A stretch of DNA of 32,587 nt from Flavobacteriales bacterium (GTDB lineage Bacteria; Bacteroidota; Bacteroidia; Flavobacteriales; Flavobacteriaceae), in the NCBI GenBank assembly GCA_004213965.1, contig SGZI01000009.1, positions 1 to 32,587 of the forward strand. The letters are read 5' to 3'. The notes below the pieces were generated by a model. The model worked only from the letters and a program-made list of their open reading frames with translations, was not told the origin of the DNA and did not search any database. A program made the position numbers and the translations under genes. This document shows positions 1-8,426 of this stretch, in pieces. Position 1 is the first letter of the stretch. Every line of letters starts with the position of its first letter.

Positions 1-32
1 AAGAAGTAATTCCTTTGTAACTAGATATTAAT

Positions 33-69
33 AAAGTCTTTCAAAATATAATGAAAGGCTTTTTTTTTT
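33..69 (+). terminator. Rho-independent terminator of a gene upstream of the window
   Basis: AGTCTTTC (35-42) pairs with GAAAGGCT (53-60), with one G-U pair, and is followed by a run of nine T. Confidence 0.7.
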
Positions 70-88
70 ACTTTTATAAAAAAAATTC

Positions 89-520
89 ATGTCAGAAATT
101 AATTTTAGACTTGTTAAGCAAGAAGATATTAATGATGTATTTGTTCTTTTAAATCAACTTAAAAAGATTGATATTGAAAAGATTGATAAGAATGAAGCCT
201 GGGATAAATTCAATTCTAACACTAGCTCAAATTCAGTTGTTGGAATATACAATGATAAAATTGTAGCATATGGAAGTGTGGTAGTTGAAAATAAGATAAG
301 AGGCGAAGTTGCTGGACATATTGAAGATATTGTAGTAGATACTCAGGTTAGAGGAAAAATGATAGGGGTTTTGCTTATAAAGGAATTAGTTGAGGTAGCC
401 AGAAAAAAAGGATGTTACAGAATCACATTGTTTTGTAAAGAAGAGCTAGTTAATTTTTATTCAAGAAATGGGTTCAAGGTGAATAATGTTGTAATGAAAA
501 AATATCTTTCAGAATTATAA
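89..520 (+). CDS. GNAT-family N-acetyltransferase, similar to eukaryotic-type glucosamine-6-phosphate N-acetyltransferase (GNA1)
   Basis: 143-aa ORF with GHIEDIVVDTQVRGKMIGVLLIKELVEVARKKGCYRITLFCKEELVNFYSRNGF, resembling the GNA1 core. Confidence 0.8.
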   Translation: MSEINFRLVKQEDINDVFVLLNQLKKIDIEKIDKNEAWDKFNSNTSSNSVVGIYNDKIVAYGSVVVENKIRGEVAGHIEDIVVDTQVRGKMIGVLLIKELVEVARKKGCYRITLFCKEELVNFYSRNGFKVNNVVMKKYLSEL

Positions 521-526
521 AAATTT

Positions 527-2140
527 CTATAATTTTTTCACATATCTTAAGTCTAATAAATTTGTTGCATTAATCTGCATTCCATTTAAATTTTTTCTAG
601 TAAACCTTATTACTTCATCATAAAATAGAGGAATAATAATTGATTTTTTCATTATTAATGAATCCATTTTTCTATATAGATTCTCTCTCTTACTTTGACT
701 AGTCTCCCCTAAAACACTTTCATATAGTTTATCGAATTCACTATCTGAAAAATGAGTATAATTAGGGCCTTTAGGAGCAAAGTTCTTTGAATAAAATAGT
801 GATAGATAGTTTTCAGCATCTGGATAATCTGCTACCCAACTAGCTCTAAAAAAATCTAATTTTCCATTTGCTTTTGCTTCTTTTAAGGATGCTCCAGGGA
901 TAACATCTATTGCTATTTGAAGACCTATTTTTTCTAATTCTTTTTGTATGTATTCACAAAAAATTAAGTAGTTGCTAGTTGTTGTTAATTTTAACTTGGG
1001 TATTTCTTTAAAATCTCTATTATACTGACTGATTAATTCTTTAGCATAATCAGGATTATATGTGTATCCAATTTTATCTGAATAACCTGGAAGTCCCATT
1101 GGTATAAAACCACCATTTGCTGCTATACCAATACCATTTCTTAAGTATTTTATCATTTTTTCTCTGTCAAATCCATGGTTTATAGCTTTTCTAAGGATTT
1201 CAGATTTTATTTCATTTTTATCTGATTCTAAGTAAAATGCTAGATATTCAGTATTTAAATAAGGGCCTCTAATTAAATTAATTGAAGTTGTATATTCCTT
1301 TTTTAATTTTCCACTGTTTGTTATTATTTCATCCTTGTAAGAATCATCTAGACCTGATACAAAATCTAAATTATCTTGTATAAATTGCAAAAATTCGCTC
1401 TGTTTGTCTTGCAAAAAAGTAATAGCAACAGATTCAAGATATGGCAAGGAATCTCCAATAGAATCTTTTTGAAAATAGTCATGATTTTTTCTAAGAACTA
1501 ATTTTATATTTTCCTCCCATCTTTTAAATTTAAATGGGCCAGTTCCTATAGGATTTGATCTAAATTCAGCTCCATAATATTCAACAACTTCTTTAGGTAC
1601 AACTGAGCAATATTTCATCGTAAGTATGCCAAGGAATGCATTAAAAGGTTCTTTAAGAGAAATTTCTAGAATAGTATCATTAATGGCTATGTAATTCTCT
1701 ACTTTATTAAAAACCCATCCTCCAGGTGATGCTAATGTAGGATCTAAGAGTCTGTCAAAACTATAGACAAAATCTTCTGCGGTAATAATTCTGTTAGTTA
1801 ATTTGGGATGTTTATGGAATTTTATATTATTCTTTAGAAAAAAAGTATATTTTTTCCCATCATTAGAGATTTTCCAACTTTTAGCAATTGAAGGAATTAC
1901 TCTTAATTCTTGATCCATTTCTACTAGTCCATTAAACAATTGATTAACTACCCAAATATTGGCCACATCTTTAGCAAATGCAGGATCTAATGAATTAATG
2001 TTTTTATGTTCATTATATCTAAAAACTAAGTTTGAATCAACTTGATTGTTTTCTGAGCAATTCTGTATTAATAAAATGGAAATAAATAAAACAAAATAGG
2101 ATAAACTATATGTTTTGCTTTTTGCATAGATTTTCTTCAT
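527..2140 (-). CDS. ABC transporter substrate-binding protein, family 5 (peptide/oligopeptide type), lipoprotein
   Basis: 537 aa; lipobox-like LLIQNCSE; SBP_bac_5-type motifs (SLDPAFAKDVAN, TAEDFVYSFDRLLDP, NPIGTGPFKFKRW, NHDYF). Confidence 0.9.
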   Translation of the reverse strand: MKKIYAKSKTYSLSYFVLFISILLIQNCSENNQVDSNLVFRYNEHKNINSLDPAFAKDVANIWVVNQLFNGLVEMDQELRVIPSIAKSWKISNDGKKYTFFLKNNIKFHKHPKLTNRIITAEDFVYSFDRLLDPTLASPGGWVFNKVENYIAINDTILEISLKEPFNAFLGILTMKYCSVVPKEVVEYYGAEFRSNPIGTGPFKFKRWEENIKLVLRKNHDYFQKDSIGDSLPYLESVAITFLQDKQSEFLQFIQDNLDFVSGLDDSYKDEIITNSGKLKKEYTTSINLIRGPYLNTEYLAFYLESDKNEIKSEILRKAINHGFDREKMIKYLRNGIGIAANGGFIPMGLPGYSDKIGYTYNPDYAKELISQYNRDFKEIPKLKLTTTSNYLIFCEYIQKELEKIGLQIAIDVIPGASLKEAKANGKLDFFRASWVADYPDAENYLSLFYSKNFAPKGPNYTHFSDSEFDKLYESVLGETSQSKRENLYRKMDSLIMKKSIIIPLFYDEVIRFTRKNLNGMQINATNLLDLRYVKKL

Positions 2141-2186
2141 ATTACTATTTAATTGTAAATTTACAACCCTTTATAAAATTACAAGA

Positions 2187-3527
2187 ATGTCTGTTATAAA
2201 AAAAGTAGCATTTTATACTCTAGGATGTAAATTAAATTTTTCAGAAACCTCTACTATATCTAGAGATTTCCAAGCAAATAATTTTAAAGTTATTAGTGCA
2301 TCTAAAAAAGCAGATATATATGTGATTAATACCTGTTCTGTAACTCAAAATGCAGACAATAAGTTTAGGAGTGTAGTTAGGAAAATGAATAGACTTAATC
2401 CAAATGCATTTATAGTAGCAATTGGTTGTTACGCACAATTAAAGCCTAATGAATTATCAGATGTAGAAGGAGTTGATTTAGTGCTTGGAGCTAATGAGAA
2501 GTTCAATATTATGGACTATATCGGAGATTTGACTAAAAATAGTAAGACTGATATTTATTCATGTGATATAAGTGCTGTAGACACCTATATTAGCAGTTAT
2601 TCAGCAAATGATAGAACAAGGGCTTTTCTAAAAGTTCAGGATGGATGTGATTATAAATGCACTTATTGTACAATCCCTTTAGCAAGAGGTATATCTAGAA
2701 GTGACTCACTTAAAAACATTAAAAAGAATGTAGAAAAAATTGCTTCTGAAGGAATAAAAGAAATTGTTTTAACTGGAGTAAATATTGGAGATTATGGTAA
2801 AGGTGAATATGGAAATAAAAGACATGACAACACATTCTCTGATCTAGTTTTAGAATTAGATAATTCTAAAAATATAGACAGGTTTAGAATATCTTCTATT
2901 GAGCCAAACTTACTTACTGAAGAAATTATTTCATTTATTGGAAAGAGTAAACTATTTGTTCCTCATTTTCATATTCCTTTACAAAGTGGTAGTAATCAAA
3001 TATTAAGGAATATGAAGAGAAGATATAATAAAGACCTTTATCGTGATAGAATTAATTTAATTAATAATACTATTCCTAATGTATGTATTGGTGTTGATGT
3101 GATAGTTGGATTTCCTGGAGAAACTGAGGAGTATTTTAACGAAACATTAAATTTTTTAAAAGAATTGAATGTATCTTATCTCCATGTGTTTACATATTCT
3201 GAAAGAGACAACACTATCGCTGCTGAGTTAAGCAACCCTGTTTCTATGGAAGTTAGGTCAAAAAGGAGTATGATCCTTAGATCCTTGTCGGATAAAAAAA
3301 GAAGAAGTTTTTATCAAAGTCAAATAGGTTTAGAGAAAACTGTATTGTATGAAACAGAGAATAAAAAGGGTTATATCTATGGTTATACTGAAAATTACTT
3401 AAGAGTAAGATCTCCTTGGAATCCTGAATTAGCAAATAAGTTAAAGTCTGTACGAATTAATAGAATTGATAATGAAGGTTATATACGGATAGAAGAAAAA
3501 GTAAAAGAGGAATGCTTAAGTATATAG
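2187..3527 (+). CDS. mtaB: tRNA t6A37 methylthiotransferase MtaB (radical SAM)
   Basis: 446 aa; TLGCKLNFSET N-terminus, radical-SAM CDYKCTYCTIPLARG, HIPLQSGSNQILRNMKRRY, GVDVIVGFPGETEE. Confidence 0.93.
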   Translation: MSVIKKVAFYTLGCKLNFSETSTISRDFQANNFKVISASKKADIYVINTCSVTQNADNKFRSVVRKMNRLNPNAFIVAIGCYAQLKPNELSDVEGVDLVLGANEKFNIMDYIGDLTKNSKTDIYSCDISAVDTYISSYSANDRTRAFLKVQDGCDYKCTYCTIPLARGISRSDSLKNIKKNVEKIASEGIKEIVLTGVNIGDYGKGEYGNKRHDNTFSDLVLELDNSKNIDRFRISSIEPNLLTEEIISFIGKSKLFVPHFHIPLQSGSNQILRNMKRRYNKDLYRDRINLINNTIPNVCIGVDVIVGFPGETEEYFNETLNFLKELNVSYLHVFTYSERDNTIAAELSNPVSMEVRSKRSMILRSLSDKKRRSFYQSQIGLEKTVLYETENKKGYIYGYTENYLRVRSPWNPELANKLKSVRINRIDNEGYIRIEEKVKEECLSI

Positions 3528-3531
3528 ATTC

Positions 3532-3816
3532 TTAAATTCTAATACCTACTGGAAGAAGAGATTTGAACCTTCTATTTCTCCTAATATATTTAGTAATTGT
3601 TGGAACTGTTGGCACTACACTTATATTACGATCTTTAATTATTTCTAATACACTAGAAATAAATTCATCTACAAAAACATCCTTATTTTTAATTTCAGGA
3701 ACAACGATTTTAGTTAAGAAAATTTTTCTCTCCTGAACGGCATATTCAATAATTGCAAGTTTTCCGCCGATTTTGGCTTCAAACTGTCTTAAAAACGTAT
3801 TATCATTAATTTCCAT
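3532..3816 (-). CDS. GNAT-like protein (YjdJ/PF14542-like) with degenerate CoA-binding loop
   Basis: 94 aa; FLRQFEAKIGGKLAIIEYAVQERKIFLTKIVVPE...VVPTVPTITKYIRRNRRFKSLLP matches the small GNAT-like family pattern. Confidence 0.65.
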   Translation of the reverse strand: MEINDNTFLRQFEAKIGGKLAIIEYAVQERKIFLTKIVVPEIKNKDVFVDEFISSVLEIIKDRNISVVPTVPTITKYIRRNRRFKSLLPVGIRI

Positions 3817-3882
3817 AAATTTATAATAAAAGTGACTACAAAATTATAAAAAAAAAAGTAGATAGTTATTTTTATATAGTAA

Positions 3883-4545
3883 ATGAGAAATAATAGGCAA
3901 CATATTTATTTAATGCCAGGTTTAGGAGCTAATTCATTAATATTTGAGTATTTAGATTTCCCTAAGGAGAAATATTCTATTCATTTATTAGATTGGATTA
4001 TGCCAATTAAGAATGAATCAATTGAAAATTATTGTAGTAGATTTTCAAAATTAATAATTCATGATGATATTATATTAATAGGGGTTTCATTTGGAGGTGT
4101 ACTTGTCCAAGAAATGAGTAAGATTATTGCAGTTAAAAACCTTATTATTATTTCTAGTATTAAAAACAACAAAGAGCTTCCAAATAATTTTAAGATAATA
4201 AGAAGCTTAAACATCCACAAGATTTTTCCAATGAGCACATTTAATAATTTTTTTAAATTTTTAAAGTATTCTAAAATTGATAAAATTTATAAAAGAATTA
4301 ATCTGGCTGATAGATATTTAACAGTAAGAAATGAGAACTATTTAAGATGGAGTATTGATTGTTTATTGAATTGGAATCAGGAAAATACGCTAAATGGTAT
4401 CACACATATACATGGGGATTCAGACCATATTTTTCCTATAAAGCATATAAATAATTCAATTGTTATTAAAAAAGGCACTCATGAAATGATTATTACTAGA
4501 GCAAAATGGTTTAATGAAAATCTTGTCAAGATAATTGAAGCTTAA
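3883..4545 (+). CDS. alpha/beta hydrolase
   Basis: 220 aa; LMPGLGAN oxyanion region, nucleophile elbow GVSFGG, HGDSDHIFP, GTHEMI. Confidence 0.75.
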   Translation: MRNNRQHIYLMPGLGANSLIFEYLDFPKEKYSIHLLDWIMPIKNESIENYCSRFSKLIIHDDIILIGVSFGGVLVQEMSKIIAVKNLIIISSIKNNKELPNNFKIIRSLNIHKIFPMSTFNNFFKFLKYSKIDKIYKRINLADRYLTVRNENYLRWSIDCLLNWNQENTLNGITHIHGDSDHIFPIKHINNSIVIKKGTHEMIITRAKWFNENLVKIIEA

Positions 4546-4549
4546 ATTG

Positions 4550-5110
4550 TTATCTTCTTCTCATTCTATTTGAGCCAAAGTGTTGATTAGGAATATTAGA
4601 TCTCTTCATTTGATTTTTCATCATTTTAATTTGATCAGTAAGCATTCCATTTTTATCTAACCTTTGTGCTTCCTGAAGCAACTTCTGTGCTTCAAGTTTT
4701 CTCCTTTTAGTGAATGCTATTCCAGCTAAATTTAATTTAGCCATAGCTAAATCATGGTCCATATTCAGTCCAAAATTTATAGCTGTTTTAAAATATTTTT
4801 CAGCTTCATTCATATTTGTCTGGGAAACTATTAATCCTTTCAAATAATTGTAATAACCTTGTTGTTTTTTAACTAATGCAGTTGAAGGATTTTTAATTTT
4901 ATTTAACCATTTATTAGCCCCATCTAAATTCTGTTTTCTTAATTGAAAAAACGCCAATAATAAAAACTCATTTTTGAAAAACAAGAAAAGGATAAGCAAT
5001 GAAATTAAAAGATACATTATGCCATTTCCAATTAATCCTTCAGTAAATTGGAATATTGAAAATCCAACAGAAATAAGGAAAAGAAATAATTTTATGTTCT
5101 TGTTAATCAT
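4550..5110 (-). CDS. membrane-anchored TPR-like protein
   Basis: 186 aa; two N-terminal hydrophobic helices, then TPR-like repeats (AEKYFKTAINFG..., AKLNLAGIAFTKRRKLEAQKLL). Confidence 0.6.
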   Translation of the reverse strand: MINKNIKLFLFLISVGFSIFQFTEGLIGNGIMYLLISLLILFLFFKNEFLLLAFFQLRKQNLDGANKWLNKIKNPSTALVKKQQGYYNYLKGLIVSQTNMNEAEKYFKTAINFGLNMDHDLAMAKLNLAGIAFTKRRKLEAQKLLQEAQRLDKNGMLTDQIKMMKNQMKRSNIPNQHFGSNRMRRR

Positions 5111-5159
5111 AGCTATTAATTATAGTTAATAAAAATCAAATATAATATTAATTAATAGA

Positions 5160-5190
5160 TTTGTTAAAGTAAAAAGTCTTTGTATATTTG
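5160..5190 (+). promoter_or_regulatory. Bacteroidetes-type promoter of rpmH
   Basis: TTTG (5160-5163), 19 nt, TATATTTG (5183-5190): exact fit to TTTG-N19-TAnnTTTG. Confidence 0.8.
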
Positions 5191-5240
5191 CCGGCAGCTT
5201 AATGCTGTAATTTTAAGCAGATAAAGAAAAATTTAATAAA

Positions 5241-5399
5241 ATGAGTAAAAGAACATTTCAACCATCAAAAAGGAAGAGAAAGAATAAGCATGGCTTTAGA
5301 GAGAGAATGTCTACAGTTGGTGGTAGAAAAGTTATTGCTCGTAGAAGAGCTAAAGGAAGGAAAAAACTTTCAGTTTCTTCTGAAAATAGTCATAAATAA
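5241..5399 (+). CDS. rpmH: 50S ribosomal protein L34 (not in the ORF track)
   Basis: ATG 5241 to TAA 5397-5399, 52 aa: [52 protein letters not shown]; canonical L34. Confidence 0.97.
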   Translation: MSKRTFQPSKRKRKNKHGFRERMSTVGGRKVIARRRAKGRKKLSVSSENSHK

Positions 5400-5428
5400 T
5401 AATGATTAACAATTGTTGATATTATATT

Positions 5429-5460
5429 AGGTGTTACTTTAGGTAACACCTTTTTTTTTA
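5429..5460 (+). terminator. Rho-independent terminator of rpmH
   Basis: AGGTGTTAC / GTAACACCT stem, TTTAG loop, followed by a T run. Confidence 0.9.
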
Positions 5461-5473
5461 TTTTTTTGATAAC

Positions 5474-5481
5474 TATTTTTG
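5474..5481 (+). promoter_or_regulatory. possible -7 element for carB
   Basis: TATTTTTG matches TAnnTTTG 18 nt before the carB ATG; no clear -33 TTTG. Confidence 0.35.
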
Positions 5482-5498
5482 ATAATATATAGTACTGA

Positions 5499-8351
5499 AT
5501 GCCTAAAAGAGAGAAACTAAAGTCAATACTAATAATAGGATCTGGACCTATAATAATTGGTCAAGCATGTGAGTTTGATTATTCTGGATCACAAGCTTTA
5601 AGATCTCTTAGAGAAGATGGGATAGAAACTATCCTAATAAATTCTAATCCAGCTACTATAATGACTGATCCAGTAATGGCTGACCATGTGTACTTATTAC
5701 CTCTAAACACAGCTTCAATTATTCAAATATTAAAAGAACATCCTCAAATTGATGCAGTGCTTCCAACAATGGGAGGGCAAACTGCACTGAATTTATGTAT
5801 AGAAGCTGATGAAAAAGGAATTTGGAATGAGCATAATGTAGAAATTATAGGAGTCGATATTAATGCAATTAATATTACTGAAGACAGAGAGCAATTTAGA
5901 AATTTAATGCTTGATATTGGAATTGCAATGGCTCCTCAAGCAACTGCAACCTCTTTTTTAAAAGGTAAAGAAATTGCACAAGAATTTGGATTTCCTCTTT
6001 GTGTAAGAGCATCATTTACTCTTGGAGGGGCAGGAGCATCTATAGTTTATAAAGAGGAAGATTTTGACGAATTACTCACTAGAGGTTTAGAAATATCCCC
6101 AATTCACGAGGTAATGATTGATAAGGCTCTGATTGGATGGAAAGAATATGAATTAGAATTACTTAGAGATTCTAATGATAATGTGGTAATTATATGCTCT
6201 ATTGAAAACATGGATCCTATGGGAATTCATACGGGTGATTCTATTACGGTTGCTCCAGCAATGACCTTAAGTGATACTTGTTATCAAAAAATGAGAGATC
6301 TGGCAATTAAAATGATGAGAAGTATAGGTGATTTCTCAGGAGGATGTAACGTCCAATTTGCTGTTAGCCCAGATGAAAACGAGGATATTATTGCTATTGA
6401 GATTAACCCTAGGGTTTCAAGATCATCTGCTTTAGCAAGTAAGGCTACTGGTTATCCGATAGCAAAAATAGCTTCAAAATTAGCAATCGGATATAATTTA
6501 GATGAATTACAAAATCAAATAACAAAATCAACATCAGCATTATTTGAGCCAACATTAGATTATGTAATTGTAAAAATCCCAAGATGGAATTTTGATAAGT
6601 TTGAGGGTAGTGACAGAAGATTAGGATTGCAAATGAAATCAGTTGGTGAAGTTATGGGTATTGGAAGATCTTTTCAGGAAGCCCTTCATAAGGCAACCCA
6701 GTCCTTAGAAATAAAAAGAAATGGAATTGGGGCTGATGGTAAGAGTTATAAAGATAAAGATGTAATTGTTAGTAAATTAATAAATGCATCATGGGATAGA
6801 GTTTTTGTAATTTTTGATGCCATCCAAATTGGAATTTCACTAGAGAAAATAAATGAATTAACTAAGATTGATATGTGGTTTTTAAAGCAATATGAAGAGC
6901 TTTACTTATTACAAAATGAAATTTCAAATTTTACAATTGATTCAATTTCAAGGGATTTGCTTCTAGAAGCCAAGCAAAAGGGGTATGGAGATCGTCAAAT
7001 TGCACATATTTTAAATTGTCTAGAAAGTCAGGTTTATAATAAGCGTCAGGAGATGAATATTAACAGGGTTTATAAGCTTGTAGACACATGTGCTGCAGAA
7101 TTTACAGCAAGTACTCCTTACTATTATTCTACTTTTGAAAATGAGATAAAAGATAAGGAAGGTAAGATCTATTCACATAATGAAAGCGTAGTTAGTGATA
7201 AGAAAAAAATTATTGTTTTAGGTTCTGGACCAAATAGAATTGGTCAGGGAATTGAGTTTGATTATTGTTGTGTTCATGGCGTTTTAGCAAGCGCAGAATG
7301 TGGATATGAAACAATAATGATTAATTGCAATCCCGAAACAGTTTCTACTGATTTTGATACAGCAGATAAGTTATATTTTGAGCCAGTATTTTGGGAACAT
7401 ATATATGATATTATTAGACATGAAAAACCAGAAGGAGTTATTGTTCAATTAGGAGGCCAAACAGCATTAAAGCTGTCTTACAAATTAGACAAATATGGAA
7501 TAAAAATTATTGGAACAAATTATAATTCTTTAGATTTAGCAGAAGATAGGGGTTCTTTTTCAACCCTTTTAAAAGATAATGACATACCATATCCAAAATT
7601 TGACACAGCATCAAGTGTAGAAGAGGCTATTGAAGTTTCTAAAAAGTTAGATTTCCCAATTTTAATTAGACCTTCTTATGTGCTGGGAGGTCAAGGCATG
7701 AAAATAGTAATAAACCAGAAAGATCTAAGTGAACATGTTGAGGATTTATTGAAAAAAATTCCAAATAATAAGCTTTTATTAGATCATTATTTAGATGGTG
7801 CTATTGAAGCCGAAGCAGATGCAATATGTGATGGTGAAAATGTTCATATTATTGGAATAATGGAACATATAGAGCCCTGCGGTATTCATTCTGGTGATAG
7901 TAATGCGACATTACCTCCATTTGATTTGAAAGATGAGGTTATTCAACAAATAAAGGATCATACAGAAAAAATTGCTAAAGCTCTTAATACTGTTGGACTT
8001 ATCAATATTCAATTTGCAGTACTTAATGATATTGTTTACATAATTGAGGCAAACCCACGTGCTTCTAGAACAGTTCCTTTTATTGCTAAAGCATATAAGG
8101 AGCCTTATGTAAACTATGCAACTAAGGTAATGTTAGGTGAAAATAAAGTTAATGACTTTAATTTCAATCCTACATCTAAAGGATATGCCATAAAAGAACC
8201 TGTCTTTTCATTTAATAAATTCCCTAATGTAAATAAACAGCTTGGTCCTGAGATGAAGAGTACAGGTGAGAGTATTTTGTTTATTGATAATCTTCAGGAC
8301 GAAAAATTTCAAGAACTATATTCTAGAAGAAAAATGTACCTAACCAAATAG
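5499..8351 (+). CDS. carB: carbamoyl-phosphate synthase large subunit, short form without C-terminal MGS domain
   Basis: 950 aa; two ATP-grasp halves (SGPIIIGQACEFDYSG..., GSGPNRIGQGIEFDYCCVH...); ends after FIDNLQDEKFQELYSRRKMYLTK. Confidence 0.96.
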   Translation: MPKREKLKSILIIGSGPIIIGQACEFDYSGSQALRSLREDGIETILINSNPATIMTDPVMADHVYLLPLNTASIIQILKEHPQIDAVLPTMGGQTALNLCIEADEKGIWNEHNVEIIGVDINAINITEDREQFRNLMLDIGIAMAPQATATSFLKGKEIAQEFGFPLCVRASFTLGGAGASIVYKEEDFDELLTRGLEISPIHEVMIDKALIGWKEYELELLRDSNDNVVIICSIENMDPMGIHTGDSITVAPAMTLSDTCYQKMRDLAIKMMRSIGDFSGGCNVQFAVSPDENEDIIAIEINPRVSRSSALASKATGYPIAKIASKLAIGYNLDELQNQITKSTSALFEPTLDYVIVKIPRWNFDKFEGSDRRLGLQMKSVGEVMGIGRSFQEALHKATQSLEIKRNGIGADGKSYKDKDVIVSKLINASWDRVFVIFDAIQIGISLEKINELTKIDMWFLKQYEELYLLQNEISNFTIDSISRDLLLEAKQKGYGDRQIAHILNCLESQVYNKRQEMNINRVYKLVDTCAAEFTASTPYYYSTFENEIKDKEGKIYSHNESVVSDKKKIIVLGSGPNRIGQGIEFDYCCVHGVLASAECGYETIMINCNPETVSTDFDTADKLYFEPVFWEHIYDIIRHEKPEGVIVQLGGQTALKLSYKLDKYGIKIIGTNYNSLDLAEDRGSFSTLLKDNDIPYPKFDTASSVEEAIEVSKKLDFPILIRPSYVLGGQGMKIVINQKDLSEHVEDLLKKIPNNKLLLDHYLDGAIEAEADAICDGENVHIIGIMEHIEPCGIHSGDSNATLPPFDLKDEVIQQIKDHTEKIAKALNTVGLINIQFAVLNDIVYIIEANPRASRTVPFIAKAYKEPYVNYATKVMLGENKVNDFNFNPTSKGYAIKEPVFSFNKFPNVNKQLGPEMKSTGESILFIDNLQDEKFQELYSRRKMYLTK

Positions 8352-8426
8352 GTTGATATTTTCATTTTCTATTTGTTTGTTGGTCAGTAAAATTTTGTAA
8401 ATTGTTTTTATATTAATTCTATTATT

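Noticed and set aside
2241-2438. 65-aa minus-strand ORF inside mtaB
   Set aside because: Antisense to a clear conserved CDS; no recognisable domain.
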